Origin: an uncultured Gemmatimonadota bacterium
Lineage (GTDB): Bacteria > Gemmatimonadota > Gemmatimonadetes > Gemmatimonadales > Gemmatimonadaceae
Direction: 5' to 3'
DNA length: 13,350 nucleotides
NCBI GenBank assembly: GCA_946479015.1
Contig: CAMLEQ010000051.1
Coordinates: 1-13,350, forward strand
Of the stretch, positions 8,290-13,350 are shown in pieces. Position 1 is the stretch's first letter, and the number at the start of each line of letters is the position of its first letter. Position numbers and translations under genes: made by a program. The notes beneath the pieces are model-generated. The model did no database searches, had not been told where the DNA came from, and saw nothing but the letters and a program-made list of their open reading frames with translations.

Positions 8290-8666
8290 CGCGCCGCCGG
8301 CGCCGTGCTCCCCGCGCTCGTCAGCGGGAGGGCTTCACGCTCGTCGAGCTGATGGTGGCGATCATCATCCTGGCCGTCGGAGTGCTCGGCCTGGCCAGCA
8401 CCTCCACCGTCGTCTCGCGCCTCATGGGCGGAGCCAACCAGCAGACGATCGTGGCGAACGTCTCCGCCTCCCGCTTCGAGCGCCTGCGCAGCGTGCAGTG
8501 CTCGCAGATCAAGGCCGGCTCCTCCTACGTGCGCGGCGTCACCGAGCGATGGGGGGTGCAGAAGCTCGACCTCGCCACCTGGAAGGTGGCCGACACCCTG
8601 TGGTGGACCGGCGCCGGCGGGCAGAGCCACCGGCAGTTCTTCGAGAGCTACGTCCGATGCTACTGA
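8271..8666 (+). CDS. pilV: PilV-like minor pilin, copy 1
   Basis: The protein is 131 residues. A long Arg-rich leader (21 residues) ends at the prepilin site REG|FTLVE, with Glu at +5 and a helix continuing through LMVAIIILAVGVLGLAS. The GFTLVE...AVGVLGL pattern is typical of PilV/GspI-type proteins. Cysteines at 77 (FERLRSVQC) and 130 (second-last residue) match the only two cysteines of copy 2. The role is inferred from the family: a minor pilin that primes assembly or sits at the pilus tip with FimT, PilW and PilX. ATG 8271 lies within fimT and has no clear Shine-Dalgarno, so translation is probably coupled. An in-frame GTG at 8235 would only lengthen the leader. Confidence 0.8.
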   Translation: MLTLPVARRRRRAPRARQREGFTLVELMVAIIILAVGVLGLASTSTVVSRLMGGANQQTIVANVSASRFERLRSVQCSQIKAGSSYVRGVTERWGVQKLDLATWKVADTLWWTGAGGQSHRQFFESYVRCY

Positions 8667-9592
8667 GCCTCCATCGGCGGCACGCCGCCCCACACCGCGC
8701 CGGCTTCACGCTCGTGGAGCTGATGCTCGTGATCGTGCTCCTCGGCATCGTGGCCGGAGGGATGCTGGCGGTCATCGCGCGGCAGCAGCGCTTCTACGGC
8801 GGTTCGGCGGGGATCATCGACACCCGCAGCGCCGTGCGCGAGGGGATCGGGGTGCTCCAGTCGGATCTCCGCTCCCTGGCCCCCGATTCGGGGGACATCT
8901 ACGCGATGAGCTCCACATCCATCGACTTCCGGGCGGCCATCGGCTCGTCCGTGGTATGCTCGATCGACCCCACGGGCACCCTGGTCGTGGTGCCCCCGAA
9001 GGTGCTCTCGTCGCAGGTGAAGCTCACCTCGTGGGTCAGCGACCCGCAGTGGGGGGACACGCTGCTCTTCTTCGATCCGGGGACGAAGGTGGGGACCGCG
9101 GACAACAAGTGGCGAATCCGCGAGCTGCGCGCCGCGCCCACGCCGAATGCCACCTGTCCCACGTCGAGCGGATTCACGAAGACCAGCGCCGAACAGATCA
9201 CCGGCTACACGCTGCAGCTTGGCACGGCGCTCCCTTCGACCGTGATTAGGGGGTCCGCCATCCGCGCCTTCCGCAAGGCGCACTACGGGCTGTACCAAGA
9301 GGGGGATGGCAATTGGTACCTCGGGTACTACGATTGCCTCGGTACGCGCAGCCCGGAGTGCAGCGCGCCGTCGCCGGTGGCCGGCCCGTACCTCGCGCCC
9401 GGCACCGCGCTGCCGGGACTCGCGTTCACGTACTATGACTCGACGGGCGCCACCACCGCCGATCCCACGAAGGTCCGGCGCATCGACATTGTGATGCGCG
9501 CGCGGAGCCAGGAACGGGTGAGCGCCGATGGCGGAGGGCGGAGGCGCTTCTTCGTGGATTCGCTGAGCACCACCGTCGCCGTGCGGAACTGA
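8657..9592 (+). CDS. pilW: PilW-like minor pilin, copy 1
   Basis: The protein is 311 residues, in the size range of PilW. The leader is 16 residues with site RAG|FTLVE, Glu at +5 and helix to about residue 40, followed by RQQRFYGG. The large C-terminal region has beta-rich character and four cysteines (101, 167, 227, 235), all conserved in copy 2 in the contexts SVVC, CPTxxGF, DCL and C. Another strongly shared block is GDGNWYLGYYDC (216-227). PilW family proteins belong to the minor-pilin priming and tip complex with PilV and PilX. ATG 8657 overlaps the pilV stop by 10 nt. A frame open further upstream to 8243 is the shadow of pilV and lacks a prepilin leader. The next gene's preferred start is 30 bp further on. 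Confidence 0.8.
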   Translation: MLLSLHRRHAAPHRAGFTLVELMLVIVLLGIVAGGMLAVIARQQRFYGGSAGIIDTRSAVREGIGVLQSDLRSLAPDSGDIYAMSSTSIDFRAAIGSSVVCSIDPTGTLVVVPPKVLSSQVKLTSWVSDPQWGDTLLFFDPGTKVGTADNKWRIRELRAAPTPNATCPTSSGFTKTSAEQITGYTLQLGTALPSTVIRGSAIRAFRKAHYGLYQEGDGNWYLGYYDCLGTRSPECSAPSPVAGPYLAPGTALPGLAFTYYDSTGATTADPTKVRRIDIVMRARSQERVSADGGGRRRFFVDSLSTTVAVRN

Positions 9593-9621
9593 TGCCGGCG
9601 CGCATGCCAGGAGACCGACAC

Positions 9622-10767
9622 ATGAACAGACTCTCGTCACGCCGGGATGGCTTCGCGCTCGCGGTCGCGCTCGCGGCGATCGTGATCATCGGCGGCCTGA
9701 TCGCCGGCGTGTTCTACGCCTCCACGCAGGAGTACCGCATCGGGCGGAACACGATTCTCCAGACGCGCGCCCTCGCCGGCGCGGAGGACGGCCTCAACGC
9801 GGTGCTCGTGCGCAACGGCGCCGGGTGGCAGACGGCCTGGAACAACGCCTCGCCGGGATTCGTCGTCACCAAGGTCTATCACCCGAGCGACAGCACCAAC
9901 GACACCGTGCGCGTGATGTCGCTGGGGAGCGGCAGCTTCCTCGTCACCTCCGAGGGGCGCGCCGGCAGGGTGGCGGGCGCGCAGGGGCACCGGCGCGTCG
10001 GTGCGCTCGTCACCCTGTGGGCACCGACGATCAACATGCGCGGCGCGCTCACCACCCGCGGCGCCACCAAGATCGGCGGCAGCTCGTTCATCGACGGGAA
10101 CGACACCGCGACGGTGAACAACTGGAACTGCCCCCCTGGGGGCGCGGCGATGCCGGGGATCGCCGCGGCCGATCCCACGCAGATCACCACGTCCGGTTGC
10201 AACAGCCTCAACTGCATCGCCGGTAACCCGAAGATCCAGAAGGACTCCGCCGCCGCCGACACCAGCACGTACACCGTGTTCGGCGATCTCAAGTGGGCCG
10301 ACCTCGTGGCGATGGCGAACAAGTATCCGCCCAGCTCCACGATGAACGGGATGAAGGCCTCGTTCACCAGCGGTGGCTGCAACATCGCGGACCAGTACAA
10401 CTGGGGCGATCCGTACCGCACGGGTAGCGATACGTCCTGCGCGAGCTATTACCCGATCATCTATGCGAGCAGTGACCTGCAGCTCACGGGCGGCTACGGC
10501 CAGGGCATTCTGCTGGTGGAGGGGAACCTTCAGGTCTCCGGCGGCTTCGAGTTCTTCGGCCCGGTGATCGTGAGGGGAACGCTCAAGACCACCGGTACCG
10601 GCGGCCACTTCAACGGCGGCGTGATGGCCGAGAACGTGGACCTGGAGCAGAACACGGTGCTCGGCGACGCGGTGGTGCGATTCTCGTCGTGCACGGTGAA
10701 CCGCGCCCTCCTCGGCACCGCATCGCCCACGCTGGTCAAGGGACGCTCCTGGACGGAGCTGTTCTAG
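9622..10767 (+). CDS. pilX: PilX-like pilus assembly protein with beta-helix-like C-terminus, copy 1
   Basis: The protein is 381 residues. The N-terminus RRDG|FALAVALAAIVII is prepilin-like but has no Glu at +5, as in the PilX_N and GspK groups. It is followed by the PilX-type LAGAEDGLNAVL motif (51-62). The C-terminal third (about 283-360) reads as short repeating strands (DLQLTGG, GNLQVSGG, GTLKTTG), suggesting a right-handed beta-helix. Six cysteines (170, 193, 198, 253, 273, 357) all have partners in copy 2. A tip or near-tip position on the pilus is inferred from the GspK/PilX comparison. ATG 9622 is preferred because AGGAGA (9609-9614) lies 7 nt before it and the leader is then 10 residues. 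ATG 9592, overlapping the pilW stop (TGATG), would add 10 residues. A hairpin (10803-10838) follows the gene. Confidence 0.75.
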   Translation: MNRLSSRRDGFALAVALAAIVIIGGLIAGVFYASTQEYRIGRNTILQTRALAGAEDGLNAVLVRNGAGWQTAWNNASPGFVVTKVYHPSDSTNDTVRVMSLGSGSFLVTSEGRAGRVAGAQGHRRVGALVTLWAPTINMRGALTTRGATKIGGSSFIDGNDTATVNNWNCPPGGAAMPGIAAADPTQITTSGCNSLNCIAGNPKIQKDSAAADTSTYTVFGDLKWADLVAMANKYPPSSTMNGMKASFTSGGCNIADQYNWGDPYRTGSDTSCASYYPIIYASSDLQLTGGYGQGILLVEGNLQVSGGFEFFGPVIVRGTLKTTGTGGHFNGGVMAENVDLEQNTVLGDAVVRFSSCTVNRALLGTASPTLVKGRSWTELF

Positions 10768-10802
10768 CGCCCCTCCCCCTAGAAGGGAATCGATCCTCGA
10801 AG

Positions 10803-10838
10803 CGCGCTCCGGCTGATGCTCTCATCGGCCGGAGCGCG
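10803..10838 (+). terminator. Strong 16-bp hairpin, likely terminator or attenuator between pilin modules
   Basis: Bases 10803-10818 pair with 10823-10838 over 16 positions, including one G-U pair, around a CTCT tetraloop. The GC-rich outer part is CGCGCTCCGGC against GCCGGAGCGCG. A moderately T-rich stretch (ATCTTCATCT) follows, so it resembles an intrinsic terminator with a weak T-tract. It lies 36 nt after pilX copy 1 and 68 nt before pilV copy 2. Partial read-through would lower expression of the second module. Apart from the hairpin I see nothing defined in the 139-bp gap 10768-10906, including no sigma-54 element. Confidence 0.65.
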
Positions 10839-10906
10839 ATCTTCATCTCGCCCCGTGCGCCGCCGCACGCGCTCGTCGCGGGGTGGAACCCTCGATCCCC
10901 TTCGCC

Positions 10907-11260
10907 ATGCATCGCTCGCTCTCCCCCCGCCGGACCGGCTTCACCCTCATCGAGATCATCGTCACCATCACGCTGCTCGCGGTCGGCCTCGCCGCGCTCG
11001 TGAGCACATCGGCGGCCATCGCCCGCGTGCAGGGGGCGGGAGAGCGGCGCGAGCGCGCGGCGAATCTGGTGGACGCGCGCTTCGAGCGGCTGCGCGCTGC
11101 TCCGTGCGCGGCGTCGGCGGGCGCGGACAGCGACCATGCGGTCGTGGCGCGATGGACGGCGGCGGTGAGCGCCGGCACGCGCCGGCTCGACGATGCCATC
11201 ACCGTCCCCGACGGCCCGGCCGAGCGGCACGAACTGGTGCGGAGCGCCACCCCATGCTGA
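10907..11260 (+). CDS. pilV: PilV-like minor pilin, copy 2
   Basis: The protein is 117 residues. An 11-residue basic leader ends at RRTG|FTLIE with Glu at +5, and a hydrophobic helix runs through IIVTITLLAVGLAALVSTS. It aligns with copy 1 along the shaft (AVG-LA) and in RFERLRAAPC (58-67 here; RFERLRSVQC in copy 1). Both cysteines (67 and 117, the last residue) are conserved. The middle is rich in Ala and charged residues and more diverged. ATG 10907 gives a normal leader; GTG 10883 in the same frame is possible, and neither has a good ribosome-binding site. The gene overlaps the next by 7 nt, echoing the pilV-pilW overlap in copy 1. Confidence 0.75.
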   Translation: MHRSLSPRRTGFTLIEIIVTITLLAVGLAALVSTSAAIARVQGAGERRERAANLVDARFERLRAAPCAASAGADSDHAVVARWTAAVSAGTRRLDDAITVPDGPAERHELVRSATPC

Positions 11261-12144
11261 TCCACCGAATCGAACGAGGGGCGGGGTTCACGCTGGTGGA
11301 GCTCCTGGTCGCGGTCACCCTCCTCGGGATCATCTCCGCCGCCATCCTCGGCGTCGCCTTGCGCCAGCAGCGCTTCCACCTGGCCACCATGGCGACCATC
11401 GAGGCGCGACGCGCGGCCCGCGATGGCGCGGACGTGCTCCGCGGCGACCTGCGCGCCATCGCTCCGGCCGCGGGGGACCTGTACGCCATCGGCACGAGCG
11501 ACGTCGAATTGCGCGCCGCCGCCGGTACGTCGGTGGTGTGCGCCGTGGGTGACACGCGCGATGTCATCCACCTCCCGCCGCGCGCGGCCGCGAACGGCGT
11601 GCTCACCTCGTGGGTCGTTCCGCCGGCGCGCGGGGACACGGTGTTCGTTCGCGCGGCATCGCTTCGCCCCGATCAGGCGCGGTGGGACGCGCACGTGCTC
11701 ACCGCCGATCCGGCGGCTGGTGGCTGCCCCACCGCCGGCGGCTTCGTCGCCACCCCCGCGGAGTCCGCATCCGCCATCGCGCTGCACATCGCCCCTCCGC
11801 TCGCGCCAAACATCTCCCCCGGCGCCGCGCTCCGAGTCGTGCGGCGCGTGCGCTACGAGCTGTATCGCGCCGGAGATGGGCAGTGGTACCTCGGCTACCA
11901 GGACTGCCTCCCCTCCCGCGCCACGCCGTGCGCCACGGTGCAGCCGGTGAGCGGTCCGTACGCCCCGGGCGGCGTTCGCTTCGGCTGGCGCGACTCGTCC
12001 GGCGCCGAGACGTCCGATCCAACGCGCGTGCGGCGCATCGATGTCGCGACCGTGGCGCGCTCCGGTGCCGCCATCCGCGCACGGGGGTTCGCCCCCCGCC
12101 CGGCTGCGGAATCGCTGTCCTTCACCATCACGCCGAGGAACTGA
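11254..12144 (+). CDS. pilW: PilW-like minor pilin, copy 2
   Basis: The protein is 296 residues. The leader is 11 residues with site RGAG|FTLVE, Glu at +5, then LRQQRF after the helix as in copy 1 (ARQQRF). Its four cysteines (96, 158, 218, 226) match copy 1 in order and context (SVVC, GGCPTAGGF, DCL, C eight residues later). The block GDGQWYLGYQDC (207-218) is almost identical to copy 1, and DPTRVRRIDV (255-264) matches DPTKVRRIDI. It is therefore a paralogue of the 8657-9592 gene by duplication, not an unrelated pilin. ATG 11254 overlaps the pilV stop (ATGCTGA). The next gene starts 2 nt after the stop codon. Whether it replaces or works beside copy 1 in a pilus cannot be told from sequence. 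Confidence 0.78.
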   Translation: MLIHRIERGAGFTLVELLVAVTLLGIISAAILGVALRQQRFHLATMATIEARRAARDGADVLRGDLRAIAPAAGDLYAIGTSDVELRAAAGTSVVCAVGDTRDVIHLPPRAAANGVLTSWVVPPARGDTVFVRAASLRPDQARWDAHVLTADPAAGGCPTAGGFVATPAESASAIALHIAPPLAPNISPGAALRVVRRVRYELYRAGDGQWYLGYQDCLPSRATPCATVQPVSGPYAPGGVRFGWRDSSGAETSDPTRVRRIDVATVARSGAAIRARGFAPRPAAESLSFTITPRN

Positions 12145-12146
12145 CC

Positions 12147-13289
12147 GTGCGTGCGCCACGCTTCCGGCGAGGGAGCCGCCGGCCGGGGATCGCCCTCCTG
12201 ATCGCGCTCGTCACCATGTCGCTCGTCGGCGCCCTGGCCGCAGGGCTCCTGCTCGCCGCCATGCGCGAGCGCCGCGACGGTGCCGACGCCATCCGCCGCG
12301 TGCGCGCGCTCGCCGCCGCGGAAAGTGGAGCAGCCGAACTGCTCGCCGAGGGCGCGTGGCCGGCCGCATGGCTCGCCACTCCCGCTCGCGGTGCGGTGGG
12401 CGTGCGCGAGTACCGCACCGGTGACGGCGCGCTGGACTCGGTGCGCGTTCTCCGCCTCTCGCTCTCCACTTTCCTCGTGGCTTCGCGCGGCATCGCGGGC
12501 GTCGGCGCATCGCAGGCGCGCCGCCGCATCGGCGTCCTGCTCGACCTCCGCGTCCCCGAGCTCGCGCCGCGCGCGGCGCTCACAGCGGCCGGGGGCGTCG
12601 CCGTCGCCGCCGGCTCCGAGGTGAACGGCTCGAGCGCCGCTCCTCCGGGGTGGGAGTGCGCGTTCGATGATGCCGAGCCGTCCATCGCCGCCGTCGCCGT
12701 CTCCCCCACCGCCGTCGTGGACACCACCGCGTGCGATTCATCCGGTTGCCTGCGCGGGGCGATCCCCATCGTCCGCGATACCGCCGTGGCCGATCCCGCC
12801 GCATGGACGCACCCGGGTGAGGTCGACCGCTCCGTGCTCCTCTCCGTCGCTCGACCGCTCCCCGCCGGCACCACCATCGCCGATGCCGCGCCGTCGCTCG
12901 ATCGCTCCGGCACGTGCGACACCGCCGCTGTACGCAACCTCGGCGATCCGCGCCGCGCACTCGGCATTGCCTCACCGTGCGCGGGATGGCTCCCCGTGGT
13001 GCACTCCCCCGGCGACCTCCACCTGTCCGGCGGCACGGGGCAGGGAGTGCTCCTGGTGGATGGCGACCTCCACCTCGAGCGCGGCGCCTCGTTCGCGGGA
13101 CTCGCGATCGTCCGCGGCAGCTTCCGCTCGTCAGGCAATTCCTCGTTCGTCGGCGCGGTGATCGCGAGCACCGCAACCCTCGACCAGCGCTCGACCGTTC
13201 GCTACTCGCGCTGCACCGTCACCTCCGCCCTCACCCGCATCGCCCATCCCGTGCTCGCCAGGCAATGGCGATGGATGGAGCTGTGGTAG
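12147..13289 (+). CDS. pilX: PilX-like pilus assembly protein with beta-helix-like C-terminus, copy 2
   Basis: The protein is 380 residues, one fewer than copy 1. The N-terminus RRPG|IALLIALVTM lacks Glu at +5, and LAAAESGAAELL (55-66) matches the PilX-type AE-G motif of copy 1. Six cysteines (171, 196, 201, 257, 278, 356) fall at nearly the same positions as in copy 1, including the C-x4-C pair. The C-terminal third repeats the copy 1 pattern (PGDLHLSGGTGQGVLLVDGDLHL; SRCTV; final WMELW against WTELF). GTG 12147 is chosen because GAGGAA (12135-12140) lies 6 nt upstream and the leader is then 14 residues. The frame upstream to 11610 is a shadow of pilW. It is the last gene of the module; no hairpin is visible in the 61 bp that remain. 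Confidence 0.75.
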   Translation: MRAPRFRRGSRRPGIALLIALVTMSLVGALAAGLLLAAMRERRDGADAIRRVRALAAAESGAAELLAEGAWPAAWLATPARGAVGVREYRTGDGALDSVRVLRLSLSTFLVASRGIAGVGASQARRRIGVLLDLRVPELAPRAALTAAGGVAVAAGSEVNGSSAAPPGWECAFDDAEPSIAAVAVSPTAVVDTTACDSSGCLRGAIPIVRDTAVADPAAWTHPGEVDRSVLLSVARPLPAGTTIADAAPSLDRSGTCDTAAVRNLGDPRRALGIASPCAGWLPVVHSPGDLHLSGGTGQGVLLVDGDLHLERGASFAGLAIVRGSFRSSGNSSFVGAVIASTATLDQRSTVRYSRCTVTSALTRIAHPVLARQWRWMELW

Positions 13290-13290
13290 C

Positions 13291-13318
13291 GGGATGCGGT
13301 GCGCGGGACGCGGTGCGC
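13291..13318. repeat. Two tandem copies of a 14-bp unit
   Basis: GGGATGCGGTGCGC (13291-13304) is followed directly by GGGACGCGGTGCGC (13305-13318), differing at one base. It lies just after the stop of pilX copy 2 and ends 6 bp before a sigma-54-like element. Function is unknown; it may be simple-sequence drift or a pair of binding sites. Confidence 0.5.
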
Positions 13319-13324
13319 GGAGAG

Positions 13325-13340
13325 TGGAAATCGTGTTGCA
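13325..13340 (+). promoter_or_regulatory. Second sigma-54-like promoter element, reading out of the window
   Basis: TGGAAATCGTGTTGCA has GG at 13326-13327 and GC at 13338-13339 with the exact -24/-12 spacing, and a perfect TTGCA at -12. The -24 block keeps TGG but loses CACG. Predicted transcription would start at about the first base beyond the window. It is the mirror case of the 7783-7798 element, which has a perfect -24 and an imperfect -12. Another pilus gene downstream is the natural guess but cannot be seen. Confidence 0.5.
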
Positions 13341-13350
13341 TGCGATTCCC

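Noticed and set aside
9222..9236. TGGCACG inside pilW copy 1 as a sigma-54 element
   Set aside because: The position 12 bp on lacks the required GC, and it lies within a coding region.
10883..10900. TGGAACCCTCGATCCC before pilV copy 2 as a sigma-54 promoter
   Set aside because: The -12 position reads CC instead of GC, so the element is not credible.
10843..12159. Leftward open frame of about 438 codons
   Set aside because: It is antisense to the second pilV and pilW, which are supported by prepilin signals and conserved cysteines.
13201..13208. GCTACTCG shared with one arm of the palindrome at 7714, as an enhancer half-site for the edge promoter
   Set aside because: An 8-base match on one strand inside a coding codon run is within chance for this length of sequence, and there is no inverted partner.

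Overview
This is a very GC-rich window with strong G/C bias at third codon positions. It holds thirteen well-supported genes, most of them packed into tight, overlapping operons. The content points to a piliated, didermic, GC-rich bacterium. Gemmatimonadota is my best guess from the overall style (GC level, gene order, pilin types), but no phylogenetic marker is present, so this is inference only.

Region 1 (66-1840, minus strand) is a two-gene operon. It encodes a CNNM/CorC-type membrane protein (DUF21, a CBS pair and a CorC_HlyC domain) and an ArfB-like ribosome-rescue factor, joined by a 4-nt GTGA overlap. A 117-bp divergent intergenic region follows (1841-1957). It contains the only clearly AT-rich patch nearby and a good sigma-70-like promoter reading rightward.

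Region 2 (1958-7668, plus strand) carries two complete sensor kinase / sigma-54 activator pairs in tandem. The first kinase has six membrane segments and a PAS domain, as in PilS, and is followed by a PilR-like activator with GSFTGA in the sigma-54 contact loop. The second kinase has two membrane segments and HAMP, and is followed by an NtrC/ZraR-like activator with GAFTGA. Each kinase overlaps its regulator by GTGA. The two pairs are bridged by a possible 22-codon mini-ORF that overlaps pilR by GTGA and the next kinase by ATGA.

Region 3 (7669-13289, plus strand) is a type IV pilus minor-pilin locus: a FimT/GspH-like pilin, then PilV-, PilW- and PilX-like proteins, then a second diverged copy of PilV-PilW-PilX. 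The copies keep gene order, tight junctions and every cysteine (2, 4 and 6 per protein). A strong hairpin (10803-10838) separates the two modules.

The regulators and pilins appear to be linked. A near-consensus sigma-54 promoter (7783-7798) lies 30 bp before fimT. A 15-bp perfect inverted repeat is centred about 98 bp upstream of its predicted start site, which is where an enhancer for a sigma-54 activator would be expected. A second sigma-54-like element (13325-13340) sits at the right edge and points out of the window. The simplest reading is a self-contained unit of two sensor/activator systems placed directly beside the sigma-54-dependent, duplicated minor-pilin operon they may control.
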